Assembly: GCA_910574455.1 (NCBI GenBank)
Contig: CAJSYZ010000008.1
Coordinates: 2,668,707-2,732,706 of the forward strand
Source of the DNA: Trichaptum fuscoviolaceum
Taxonomy: Eukaryota > Basidiomycota > Agaricomycetes > Hymenochaetales > Trichaptaceae
Length of the DNA: 64,000 nucleotides
Direction of reading: 5' to 3'
Below the pieces are notes generated by a model. That model searched no databases. It saw nothing but the letters and a program-made list of their open reading frames with translations, and was not told the DNA's origin. A program made the position numbers and the translations under genes. How positions within the stretch are numbered: position 1 is the first letter of the stretch; each line of letters begins with the position of its first letter. Of the stretch, positions 40,701-49,536 are shown one piece after another.

Positions 40701-41278
40701 CGCGCGGTCCGCAACTTGCAAACGGCGCGGGGTAGCGGTTGTCCGACTTCTACGACTCTAGCCGCTTCGACAGGGCGGCATTCGTTCGGACATCGCGTGA
40801 AGCTGATGGTCTCGTCGTTCCAATCAATCTCGGGGTTATGGTGGTGTAGCCAGTCTATCCCAATAATCAACGGATAGTCTCCGATGTTTGCCACTGTGGC
40901 ATCGACTTCTTCTTTGTGTCCACCGATCTCCAGAGTAAGTCGGACTTGGTCTGTAATCGGACCACTCTGGTTCAGCGAATCGTCGGCGTTGTACACCTTG
41001 ATCGGTCGGTCGAGAGGACGAGTACGTAGTCCGAACTTCCGCACCAACTTCTGGTTGATAATCACCGAAAATGCACCGCAGTCTAGCAGCGCTCTCATGC
41101 TCAAAATCTTTCGGCCGTCACTTATTCTCACTGGGACATGGATGAATCGACGCAAACTCTTGTGTATTAGCGAAGTACGATTGTACACAGAGGGATCGGA
41201 CACATCATCATCTAACAGCGAAAATCGGTTCGGGGTCTTTGGCGGAACGACCGCGCGCCTAGACCCACTCAAAAACCC
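37661..41278 (-). CDS. Gypsy-2 Pol: protease, RT, RNase H, integrase
   Basis: About 1205 residues, entered by -1 frameshift at 41272-41278; there is no ATG at its 5' end. Residues counted from the TTG at 41272: protease with an unusual D-C-G-A active site (~64), where D-S/T-G is usual; RT with Y-L-D-D (~478); RNase H with D ~627, E ~669, D ~696, D ~739; integrase with an H-x7-H...C-x2-C zinc site (~849-889) and D ~919, D ~979, E ~1015. The GPY-type module (R-R-L-G-P-Y-T-V) follows. After I-H-P-V-F-H the frame runs into 26 unrelated residues because of the one-base shift. The chromodomain lies in the next frame. Confidence 0.92.
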   Translation of the reverse strand, partial: GFLSGSRRAVVPPKTPNRFSLLDDDVSDPSVYNRTSLIHKSLRRFIHVPVRISDGRKILSMRALLDCGAFSVIINQKLVRKFGLRTRPLDRPIKVYNADDSLNQSGPITDQVRLTLEIGGHKEEVDATVANIGDYPLIIGIDWLHHHNPEIDWNDETISFTRCPNECRPVEAARVVEVGQPLPRAVCKLRTARCKNSRQMRPRPQPHARVCVAEVGDDSDESDSESDDLAKIPPGFRYSEKYMDIYHDAEQFYVADDPDFVHKVAASYTWSQAIAEKSAVKEGDKSFEEMVPPQYREFAKVFSKSEAERLPERKPFDHAIDLEPGSTPSYSKIYPMAPAERAALKEFIEENLRKGYIRPSKSPAAAPVFFIKKKDGSLRMVVDYRKLNEITVKNRYPLPLTTELIDSLKKARVFTKLDLRAGYNNIRIKEGDEWKAAFRTQEGHFEPTVMTFGLTNAPATFQRMMNELFKDMLDVIVIIYLDDICIFSENESEHEEHVKEVLRRLEKYDLFCKPEKCEFHKDSIEYLGMIIGSGIISMDPKKVEAVADWPTPAKVKDIQAFLGFANFYRRFIKDFSKLAVPMTELLRKDVQWRWTTRQQESFDGLKKKFAEAPVLAMPDLEKPFILECDASDFATGAVLSQIGTDGDIHPVAYYSKSLGDAERNYEIHDKELLAIVRALDEWRHYLEGSPHKIDIVSDHRNLLFFAEARNLTRRQARWSLFLSRFDFLIRHRPGRLGGKPDALSRREDLRPDGPDNTNKVLLDTNRFYTLAMRRGMVRAEGDTELLRRIRESERFDEELVEAIEKVKEGAPRALANDLEEWNTEDGLLLYRGKVYVPKDEEIRRDIVKLHHDSLPVGHPGRWKTYELVSRNYWWPGMSTFVERYVSGCDTCMRTKNIPQRPVGPLQPNEVPDGPWQVISCDFITQLPQSGEYDAIFVVVDRLTKQAHFIPTTSDIDSARTADLFVSEVWKHHGTPRKVISDRGTQFVSRFMKAVLHRLGIEGATSTSFHPQTDGQTERVNQELEQYLRAFTDVRQENWSELLPMAEFAHNTRAHSATKVSPFALLYGYDPEFTIVPSAGLSTVPAADDRLDLLQKAQEDARAALEVAAERMKRYYDQGHADTPDIRPGDKVWLDARNIAIPGTRKLNPRRLGPYTVLRKIGLLNYELQLPPTMRIHPVFHGVASHEVYTGHYSWSRPDTARARKR

Positions 41279-42549
41279 TGACTCTTGAGAGCAGCAGCGA
41301 CCGCTTTGGCGATCTCGTCAACGGTCGGAGTGCGAGCGGCGTTCACGGTCGGAGTCTCGTCGCGGACTTCCTCAAGGGTTGCAGTCGGTGTCTTGGAAGC
41401 GGCGGTGGGCGCAGAGGCGGCGGGCGGAGCGGTGGACGACGAGGCGGCGGTCTGTGAAGCCACCTTCGATCGGACATTTGATTTCTTGCTCCGCTGCGGA
41501 CAGTCTCGAGCCAGATGTCCATGCTCACCGCACTGGAAGCAAAGTCCGCGGCGCATCATCTCTTCAGTGCTCAAGCGATCGATGTCCATCGCGTCGGGGT
41601 CCCGAGTCGGTCCGCGCAAAGCGGAGTGGTGTGTCTGCGAGCGGGAGCCCCAGTTCGGACTCCAGTTGTTCTGCTTGAAGCCAGTCCGACGCGCACGCAA
41701 GTCCTCATCGTATTCGCAAAGCAGTCGGACCCACTGGTCGAAGCTCTTGGTCTCCCGGATCTCCTTGCTCGCCAGATCGTAGCGGAACTGACTGCTGAGT
41801 CCGGTCTCGAACACCAACATCTTCCCTTCCATCCCCCAGTCCACCTCCGACTCCACCAGCAACGCACGAAACTTCGCCGCATACTCCGACACCGTGTCCT
41901 TGCCCTGGCGCAGTTTCATAAGCTCCTGTCCGGCGTGGCGCTTGATGTTCGGACGTCCGAACGCGGACTGGAGGGACGCCAGGAAGAGTTCCAAATCGGT
42001 CATGAGAGCGGGGACTTCGGTGCCCTCGAGGGCGGCGGTTGTGTGCGGGCGAGCCCATTGTTCAGCGGGCCCGCGGAGTAGCGAAGCAGCCCATAGACAG
42101 GCCATCGTCGGACTGCCTACAAACTCCTGGGGGCGCATCCGGACATAAAGTCGGACCTTCTGCGACCACTCCTCAAAGCTGATACTCTCCGTCTCCTTAT
42201 CTTTCGGAGTACGCCCATAGAACGCGGGCGGGGCACCGACCTTCGGACCCTTGGGAGTGCGGGTCGCGCCTTCCTGCGCATTTCGGACAAACAGGTTCAT
42301 GAAGTCGTGGAGGCGCTGGTTTTCGGCGGTCACCTCCTGCAGGTGTGACTGGAGAGGTCGGGTGGCATCATTGATAGCCTGGAGGACGTCTGGGGGGAGG
42401 TCTCCGCCCTGCTGGGGCGGTGGTGCGGTCTGGGCGGGAGCAGCACCCGGAGTCGGAGTCGGAGCAGCGCCTGGCGCGGGCGCTGCTTGCGCGGGGTTGA
42501 TCGGGTCGGTCATATCTTCGTCGGAGTCTTCTTGTCCGAATCTTCCCAT
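41269..42549 (-). CDS. Gypsy-2 Gag (capsid/nucleocapsid)
   Basis: 426 residues from ATG at 42549. Acidic and proline/glutamine/alanine-rich N-terminus, a coiled segment (~60-90), a retrotransposon capsid domain (~120-290: F-E-E-W-S-Q-K-V-R-L-Y, then L-R-G-P-A-E-Q-W, then Y-A-A-K-F-R-A-L) and one CCHC knuckle (C337-x2-C-x4-H-x4-C350). It ends L-K-S-Q-G-F-stop exactly at the frameshift heptamer. Confidence 0.93.
   Translation of the reverse strand: MGRFGQEDSDEDMTDPINPAQAAPAPGAAPTPTPGAAPAQTAPPPQQGGDLPPDVLQAINDATRPLQSHLQEVTAENQRLHDFMNLFVRNAQEGATRTPKGPKVGAPPAFYGRTPKDKETESISFEEWSQKVRLYVRMRPQEFVGSPTMACLWAASLLRGPAEQWARPHTTAALEGTEVPALMTDLELFLASLQSAFGRPNIKRHAGQELMKLRQGKDTVSEYAAKFRALLVESEVDWGMEGKMLVFETGLSSQFRYDLASKEIRETKSFDQWVRLLCEYDEDLRARRTGFKQNNWSPNWGSRSQTHHSALRGPTRDPDAMDIDRLSTEEMMRRGLCFQCGEHGHLARDCPQRSKKSNVRSKVASQTAASSSTAPPAASAPTAASKTPTATLEEVRDETPTVNAARTPTVDEIAKAVAAALKSQGF
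41272..41278 (-). promoter_or_regulatory. -1 ribosomal frameshift heptamer between gag and pol
   Basis: Minus-strand G GGT TTT followed by the gag stop TGA. It fits X-XXY-YYZ with codons in the gag frame; slipping back one base reads GGG TTT TTG AGT into pol. Confidence 0.8.
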
Positions 42550-42600
42550 TCAGAGGGATCAAAAATCGGTCGGTGCAATCGCAGGGCGTCGAAAGAACAA

Positions 42601-42611
42601 ACTTTTGGCCT
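42601..42611 (-). promoter_or_regulatory. Primer-binding site of gypsy-2 (self-priming type)
   Basis: Minus-strand AGGCCAAAAGT, two bases after the 5' LTR. It is perfectly complementary to ACTTTTGGCCT within the LTR (42785-42795), the likely first bases of the RNA. Confidence 0.72.
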
Positions 42612-42613
42612 AA

Positions 42614-43189
42614 TGTTACGACCTAGAGTGGTTCCTTCGCTTTCGAGACCCTGAATCGGACACAGACGACGATCGGACGCAATGAGCGGTGGTTCTCACT
42701 CTGAGAAGCACTTTACAAGTCAATTAAGCTATTCTACACATCAGAGCTAAAGATAAACACATCACCTGAGAAGCACTTTACAAGAGGCCAAAAGTGGAGT
42801 GCTTCGCAGGGGGATCCGCGGTTTTGATGAACAAAGGTAAAAACTATACAGTACCAAGCCACTGGACCCTGATCCGACTAGGTCCGACCTATACCGCTGA
42901 CGTAAGTCGGAGTTCGGGGTCCCGCTCTAGTCGGGGTCCCGCATCGGTAGAGCGGAGGTTCGAGTCGGAGTGGCGGAAGAAAGAAAGAAAAGAGAATTGC
43001 TTGCAGGGCGCTTGTCCTAGCGGCCTGCAAACATACAGGCAAGTAATCTACGCAAAAAGGAAGAGAATCGGAGTCAAAGAAAGTCCGGTTTCGGACCGGA
43101 CATGTCGGGGATCCGACTCGGAGTATGATCGTAAAAGAAAATAAAGGAAAAATAAAAGAAATAAAATAACCTGAGGCGGATTCCTGACA
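42614..43189 (-). repeat. 5' LTR of gypsy-2
   Basis: 576 bp, no difference seen from the 3' LTR. On the minus strand a TATA-like TACTGTATAG (about 42845-42854) lies ~50 bp before the inferred RNA start at 42795. Confidence 0.94.
42785..42795 (-). promoter_or_regulatory. Inferred RNA 5' end / self-primer of gypsy-2
   Basis: Minus-strand ACTTTTGGCCT, 394 bp into the LTR, about 50 bp after a TATA-like motif. Pairs with the primer-binding site over all 11 bases. Confidence 0.6.
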
Positions 43190-44343
43190 ATGTCCGGCGA
43201 TTCCCGGAGCATTCATCCGAGGCATCGCCGGACACACTTTTCACTCAAAATTAAAACAATCATTTGAGTGTGTTTCAGGCACATTTATCTACGCAATGTA
43301 AACAGTCTGAAAGTAAATTATCATATTTATTTTAATAGCATTCATGTACTTTGTTGTTGAACAAGTAGCATAACAGTGCTAAAAAGTGCTGTTCTAACAG
43401 TATTTATTCATTTGTATAATTTTGCGTGTCTCTGAGACTTTCGTATTTTTACAAATGATGGTACTAAGCAATACAAAGCAATCTAAGAAAGAATTACGGT
43501 GATAGGTGTTGTGGAAGTGGTTGAACTCAAAAGTGGTGCTTTGAATGCATCACTTCGAGTGAAACTTGTACAAATGTGTTCGACTCAGGAATACATTTGT
43601 GCACTTCACAAGTGTTTTTCTTATAACTTTAATTCTAACACCTCATTATGCTTCAATGGTATGTCTAGTATAGCTATGAAGCATAAATAGAATTTTTCAT
43701 CGTCATTAACAAAGTGTAATTAGCTGCGAAACTTGAAGATTGACCCAAAAGTGCACAAAATGGCCACTTTTCGGGATTGTTTCATTTCTATAGCCTCTTA
43801 GAGAGCGCTGCTAAAAATGAAACTTTTATGAGAGATTTATAGATAGACATAGAGTATTTTGGTAGAATACTAAAGTGATCCAAGCAATGTAAGATGTGAG
43901 AGAAATCACTGAATTGGAACAAATATGCATGGATCATGCATTTCTAGTGTAGTCTTCAATTTATACGAGATTCAGCACACCCTGTAAACTCCATTTTTTT
44001 TGTGCACATACATTAGCATATAATTAAGATATTACAATACTGTGCCTGAGATTAAAGTGCCTATCTAAAATTCAAAGTGTATGTTGTTCATATGTTTGAA
44101 GCAGGGAAAATGTTTGAGACATACCATATATAGCAATTTCACGCGATTCTCAGGGTCGTGGCGCGCTATCCGCACGATCACGAACGTCGTCTTTCTCTCT
44201 TTCTTCACTCTCTCAGAGCTATGGACGACGGGCAAGAAGGCGTTTGCTGCGCGCAAACGCCGTCTTGCTTCTGCTTCCGCAGCCTCTCGCCTTCGGGCGC
44301 GAGCTGTATGCTCGTAAGCGCAGCTTTCTAGGCCTCGGCCAAC
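43190..44343. other. T1 central non-coding region
   Basis: Begins with the target duplication and a 44-nt palindrome (arms 43191-43201 and 43224-43234), then ~900 bp of AT-rich DNA homologous in reverse to T2 47880-48780. No convincing reading frame. The 44140-44343 stretch (Ala/Arg-rich frames, ACGCCGTCTTGC) is also shared with T2. Confidence 0.6.
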
Positions 44344-44571
44344 GAGTCCTACTCCTACAACCTCCTTAACTGTCTGAACGGCGAGAAGCTCAAGAACAAG
44401 CGCAAGCTCGAGAACAAGGCAACGCTAGAGACTGCCATCAACGAGACGATCTCATGGCTCGACGCCTCGCAGGAATCATAGAAGGAGGAGTACGAGGAGA
44501 AGCAGAAGGAGTGAGACAGCGTCGCAAACCACATCATGTAGAAGCTCTTATCCGGTGCGGGCGGTGCATTC
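44344..44571 (+). pseudogene. HSP70 C-terminal fragment captured in T1
   Basis: 76 codons in one frame, no indels, three in-frame stops. Reads E-S-Y-S-Y-N-L-L-N, then A-T-L-E-T-A-I-N-E-T-I-S-W-L-D-A-S-Q-E, then K-E-E-Y-E-E-K-Q-K-E, then S-V-A-N-H-I-M and S-G-A-G-G-A. This is the helical lid end of cytosolic HSP70 chaperones (family form E-T-I-x-W-L-D, P-I-M-x-K-L). The stop at I-M-stop-K replaces a Gln codon by one C-to-T change. Non-functional. The same fragment is in T2. Confidence 0.85.
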
Positions 44572-45384
44572 CTGACGGTGCGTCATTCAATTTAGCTTTA
44601 CGTCGTCTTTGCGAAGACCGGTAGCACATCAGATTTAACTGACAGTGGCTTTTTTTATACTGCAGATGTGTCTGAATCCATTGAGCCGTGCGTGATAAAC
44701 GCTTGCGAGCTCTCACTCTTTCCCCTTTCCAAGAAAACTTCCCAATCCTCAAGCACTCCTGCAAGCAACCCACCTTCCTCAACCTCACCGCTTCGAACCG
44801 AGCTGAGCATTCTTGCCAAGGACGAGGAGGTCGGATGGGTAAAGAAAGCCACCCGGAACTGTTGTGTGTGCCTGTGTGATCTGAGAGCGACCATAGGTCA
44901 ACACCTTGAGTCCTTCGAGAGCTTCGCACTGATCGCCCGCAGGGACAAACAGCGGCGGCGCGAGGAGCGAGAAGCAAGGGCCCGCGCGCCGCGCTTCTCC
45001 TCACCTGCGGTGCGCTCATATGCCTCTTTTTTTTACTCCTGGGGCCCGGCCAGTGGTCAGCGGGCCTGACGCGCTACGCACGGGTTGCCCAACACCCGAC
45101 CGGGGGTGGCGGGATCGGGGTGCGCTATTCCCCGCCGCGTGCGCGCGCGCACGCAGGGCCGCCACGCGCACCGCCCTAGTGCGTGCTTTTTTGCATTTAA
45201 AGTATTTATTTGAAATGCTAGATAGGCCTGGACTGTAGTCCAGGCACTCTTAATTAATGAAATATATATTTCAAATGTGAACGGGGCCCTAATGTGCTGC
45301 CGGGCGAAGCCCTGACAAGGCTGCGTCGGCACGCGCGGCCCAGGCAGAGCTGAAAGGCAGAACGAGCTGCCGAAGGCCTGCCGA
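44572..45384. other. T1 right interior, no identified gene
   Basis: Contains an open plus frame 44668-45069 (Ser/Pro-rich, then Arg/Glu-rich) without family resemblance, a GC-rich part 44970-45180, and a 20-nt palindrome GCCTGGACTG/CAGTCCAGGC type at 45226-45245. Right side shared with T2. Confidence 0.5.
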
Positions 45385-45458
45385 AGTTACCGCGGTAACT
45401 ATACAAACGGGTTGCGATAATTACCGCAATTCTATAAGATTATTAGCTGGTACTGGTG
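45385..45458 (-). repeat. Right terminal inverted repeat of T1
   Basis: About 74 bp, reverse complement of the left end with a few changes. The outermost 5 bases differ (CACCA against GAGCC); the same two end types recur in T2. Confidence 0.82.
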
Positions 45459-46640
45459 CGCTAAGCACCAATTATCTTTGCTCTATGCCTCCGTTTCAGT
45501 TTTATTTTAACTATCTTAAAACTAATCATGCTCTTCGCCTTTGGCGCACTCCTCATTCTGTAGGTAGACATGCTATTCCTGCAGCACAAAAACCCCGCCT
45601 ATACTCTTCTTCGCTTGCCGACCGTGTCCCGATTGCCCAACAGGTCCCTGCGTACACACACTCTCCCTGGGAGGATCCACTTGCTTTTGCTGGAGGACAC
45701 CTCAAGTTTGCCATCCCTGCCGGTCCCGTTGACACTGACACTCGCCAGGCGTTTGTCGCATCTGCCAACTCTCTGTGCACCACATCCTCCGTCCAGATCT
45801 TCACAGACGGCTCCAGACTCGAGCACAAGTCTGGCTCAGCTATTGTCGCCATGCGCGGTCAACATCGCCTGGGCTTCAGACATTGCGCTTCCCCCAAAAT
45901 CGCCACTGCCACTGACGCTGAGATCTTCTCCCTCGCAGCTGCTCCAGCTTGGGCTGCCTCTCACTTCGGCCGCCACCTCCTGGAAGTGGAGTCCATCGTC
46001 TTCATGTCAGATTCGCTAACCGCCCTTCGCCTTGTCCGCGACTGGCCATCAGCACCTGGCGCCCACTTACTACTCGCTTGGAAAGCAGGTATCACCAACC
46101 TGCTGGACATTCACCCCAACCTCAAAATCGAGTTTCACTGGTGCCCGGGTCACTCAGGCGTCCCAGGAAACGAATGGGCTGATGAAGAGGCAAAGAAAGC
46201 CACAGAACTGCCACCCTCATCTTCCCTTCCTTCGATATCCGCCCTCCGCGAGCAGAACACCCTCAACGCCCAGAAGCAATGGGAGGCTCACCTCGCCCAT
46301 GCCACTGCCTCAACTGCCGACAAGTACTTGGCAATCACAGGCCCACCAAAACGTCGTCCGCGCGCACTCATGGAGATGTCGGACACCTACCCCCGCGCTG
46401 AGATTTCAGCAGTTGCTCAAGTCCTCTGCTGCGCTGGCCCCTTCGGGGCGTACTGGATGCGCATGAGCCCAGAATATAGGCGCAGAAACAGCCTGATCAC
46501 CTACTGTCGTTGGCACAATCATCCCCCTTGGCCTGCCCAGACCGCCGCCCACATACTTGGTGGTTGCGAGACTTTCCACCCTTGGATTGGTAAGGTCTGG
46601 CCTAAAGGCACCCCACTCCCAGCCCACCACACAGAGTGGG
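45459..46640 (+). pseudogene. LINE copy LN4, piece 3: RNase H domain
   Basis: Resumes ORF2 at L-S-T-N-Y-L-C-S-M after T1. It includes F-T-D-G-S, D-A-E-I-F, S-D-S-L-T, N-E-W-A-D and the C-terminal Cys/His cluster, open to H-H-T-E-W, where T2 is inserted. Confidence 0.9.
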
Positions 46641-46714
46641 CACCAGTACCAGCTAATAATCTTATAGAATCGCGGTAATTATCGCAACCCGATTGTATAG
46701 TTATCGCGGTAACT

Positions 46715-47257
46715 TCGGCAGGCTTTCGGCAGCTCGTTCTGCCTTTCAGCTCTGCCTGGGCCGCGCGTGCCGATGCTGCCTTCTCAGGGCTTCGCCCGGC
46801 AGCACGGCAGCACTTTCTTTTCATTTGAAATAATAATTATATTAATCTGTAAAGCCTGGACTACGGTCCAGGCCTAATTAAAATTTGTAATAAAAGCTAA
46901 AATATCTAAATTAAAATAGCGCACACGCGCGCTGGGCCGGTACGCGGGCGGCGGGCGTTGCGCGCGCGCACGGAGGATACCAGCGCGCGCCATCCGCGTC
47001 GCTAGACCAGGCCCGCGGGTGCGACTACGGCCCCGCGGCGCACTGCACTGAGAGGGCCAAAAGCCGCTCGTGCGTGGCGCGGCGGGGCGGGCGAACGATG
47101 CGGCGTTAGCGAGTTTGAATGCACGAAAAGGGAGGTGAAAGCTCGCAAGCGTCTGTCACGCACGGCTCGATGGGTTATGGCGCAGCTGCGAGAAGCGAGC
47201 CATTGTCAGTCAATGTTTTCGTAAATACAGACCAAATGAAATAAAGACGTACCTAGA
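46715..47257. other. T2 left interior, GC-rich then unassigned
   Basis: Holds a 20-nt palindrome (46854-46873), a very GC-rich stretch 46920-47110, and fragments shared with the right part of T1. No gene recognised. Confidence 0.5.
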
Positions 47258-47319
47258 TTGCTGCCACCAGCGAGCATGCCAATGCCGCTCCTGGTTCACT
47301 TGAATGCAGCTCAGCCATC

Positions 47320-47484
47320 CTCCTGTTCCTCCGTGTACTCCTGCTATGCTGCTTCCTGCAAGGCGTCGAGCCGTGAGATCGTCTCGTTGATGGCAGTCTC
47401 TAGTTTTGCCTTGTCCTCGCGCTTGCGCTTGTCCGTGAGCTTCTCGTCGTTCAGAGAGTTAAGGAGATTGTAGGAGTAAGACTC
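47320..47484 (-). pseudogene. HSP70 C-terminal fragment in T2
   Basis: Minus-strand frame reading E-S-Y-S-Y-N-L-L-N-S-L-N-D-E-K-L, then A-K-L-E-T-A-I-N-E-T-I-S-R-L-D-A-L-Q-E, then a stop and a degraded E-Y-x-E-E-Q tail. It is better preserved at its 5' end than the T1 copy. Upstream it runs into two further degraded copies of its own first part (47500-47671). Confidence 0.82.
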
Positions 47485-47671
47485 GAAGTATCGAAAGGTG
47501 CGCTTGCGCTCGCTTGTCCGTGAGCTTCTCGTCATTCAATGAGGTACGGAGGTGTCGGAAAGACTCGAGGTCTCGAGAGGTGCGCTTGCGCTTGCTTGTC
47601 CTTGATCTTCTCGTCGTTCAGAGAGGTGCGGAGGTGTAGGAGACTAGGAGTAAGACTCGAGGTCTCGAAAG
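47420..47671 (-). repeat. Tandem repeat of the HSP70 fragment in T2
   Basis: Three imperfect units of ~80-90 bp (about 47420-47499, 47500-47581, 47582-47671). Each has GCGCTTGCGCT, CTTCTCGTC(G/A)TTCA and GACTCGAGGT-type blocks from the E-S-Y-S-Y...D-E-K-L segment. Confidence 0.7.
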
Positions 47672-47879
47672 CTTCGCTTGCGAGCATACAGCTCGCGCCC
47701 GAGAGGCGAGAGGCTGCGGAAGCAGAAGCAAGACGGCGTTTGCGCGAAGCAAACGCCCGTCTTGCCCGTCGTCCATAGCTCTAAGAGCTTGAAGAAGAGG
47801 GAAGAAAGAGAGGAAGACGACGTTCGTGATGCGTGCGGATAGCGCACCACGACCCTGAGAATCGCGTGAAATTACTATA

Positions 47880-48860
47880 TACGGTATGTCTCAGACTTTT
47901 TTTCTGCTTCAAACATATGAATAACATACACATTGAATTTTAGATAAACACTTTTATCTCAGGCACATCATTGGAATATCTTTATTATATGCTAATGTAT
48001 GGGTATAAAAAAAATGAAGGCTAAAGGATGAGCTAACAAGGGTGAAATGGAAATACTACACTAGAAATGCATGATTAATGCATACATGCTCAGATTCTTC
48101 CATTTCTCTCATACCTTACATTGCTTGTATCGCCCTAGGAATTTATTTTCGCCCTTTATGTGCACATATAAAGCTCTAGAAAAATTTCTGGCTTTAAAGA
48201 TGCATCATAAAAGGCTGTAAAAATGAAACAGACCCAAAAAGTGGCCATTTTGTGCACTTTTGGGTCAAAATTCAACATTCGCAGCTAATTACACTATATT
48301 ACTGATGATCAAAAAAATATCTATTTGACATAGCTATACTAGACATGCTAATAGAGCATAATCAGGCTTTAGAAGAGAAGTTATAAGAAAAACACTTGTG
48401 AAGTGCACAAATGTATCCGAGAGTCGAACACATTTGTACAACTTTCACTTGAAGTGATGCATTTGAAGCACCACTTTCCAGTTCAGCCACTTCCACAGCA
48501 CCTATCACCGTAATTCTTTTTTATATTGCTTTGTATTGCTTAGTTAAACCATTTGAAAAATAATGAAAGTCTCAGAGACACTCAAAAAAATACAAATGAA
48601 TAAATACAGTTAGAATAGCACTTTTTAGCACTGTTATGCTACTTGTTCAACAACAAAGTACATGAATGCTATCAAAATAAATATGATAATTTACTATCAG
48701 ACTATCTGTGTTGCGTAAAATAAGGTGCCTGAAGCTCACTCAAAAGATTGTTTTGATTTTGAGAGAAAAGTGTGTCCGGCAACGCCTCGGATGAATGCTC
48801 CGGGAATCGCCGGACACAACTTCGAGACGGAGACGCATCGAAAGACACCTTCGACAACGT
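47880..48860. other. T2 central AT-rich region with palindrome
   Basis: Reverse-oriented homologue of T1 43190-44140. No reading frame. The palindrome (arms 48773-48783 and 48806-48816) has mismatches that the T1 copy lacks. Confidence 0.6.
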
Positions 48861-49536
48861 CCAAAAAATTAATGATTCACTCCTTGCTCACAGTTTTTTT
48901 GTTGTTCAAATGTATGTATATTATAGATCAAGTTTAAGTTATATTATACATGAATTAAATACAAAGAAAAAGAGAACAAACATACTAAGATTAGCCTTCG
49001 CGAAGCCGCTGATCACGAAGATCACGCGCAGTCGCAAAGGCTATTCCCCAAAGTTGGGGTGCATTTGGTAGAACGGGTTCGAGGGAATTCACAAACCTTC
49101 TATTCCCTTTGCTGCGCTTGCGTCGTTTGAAGGAAACGGCGCACACAAATCAGCAAGCTCAATATCGGCAGCCAGATCGTCGTCATCGTCCAGCACTCAC
49201 TGTCACGAAGACAGTAGTTCGAACCAGGAATCCAGACGGCAACCAGTATCTGACGCACAAGGCTGAGTGCTTGCGCATGCTGTTGCCGTTGCTGAAGAGC
49301 AGACGCCGAGCAGCAGCTGTGAGAATGTACAAGCTGTGGATGGGGATTAGGCCGGGGAGCTTCCTGTTCAGAATCCGGGCCGTTCAACTCTTGCTCGTGA
49401 TCGTGATCGTCCTGGTACGACTGATGACCAGGTTCGTTGAATGGAGATTCTGGAGACGGAGGCGATTGTCGCTGTCGGCACTGCAATTGTTGCGATTGTT
49501 GCGTTTGCAGCGACTTCTGTGAGGAAGTTGGACTTG

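Larger units (their letters stand above)
36850..43189 (-). mobile_element. Complete chromovirus-type Ty3/gypsy retrotransposon (gypsy-2)
   Basis: 6,340 bp, minus strand, two 576-bp LTRs that I read as identical, target duplication ATGTC (36845-36849, 43190-43194). It lies in T1 beside a 44-nt palindrome; T2 shows the related uninterrupted site. Order on the minus strand: 5' LTR, primer site, gag, pol in the -1 frame, chromodomain ORF, polypurine tract, 3' LTR. Self-priming and the protein pattern point to the Tf1/sushi-like chromovirus group. A one-base shift before the chromodomain is the only obvious lesion. Confidence 0.94.
35374..45458. mobile_element. DNA transposon T1 with gene cargo, split by a gypsy element
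   Basis: 10,085 bp flanked by the 7-bp duplication CGCTAAG (35367-35373, 45459-45465) in LN4 ORF2. Terminal inverted repeats of about 74 bp (left GAGCCGTACCAACTAATA, right end reading inward CACCAGTACCAGCTAATA) match with a few differences. Without the gypsy it is ~3.7 kb and is homologous, in reverse, to T2 (46641-50266). It encodes no transposase. It carries ESS2 and HSP70 fragments. Superfamily unclear: long repeats recall Mutator, but the 7-bp duplication is not its usual 9. Confidence 0.85.

Noticed and set aside
44668..45069. 133-codon open frame in T1 as a gene
   Set aside because: Starts without an ATG context of note, low-complexity Ser/Pro and Arg/Glu content, no conserved counterpart in T2.
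35374..45458. T1 as a hAT element
   Set aside because: The maximal direct repeat at its ends is 7 bp, not 8, and the long 74-bp ends without a TAGRG-type start do not fit hAT.
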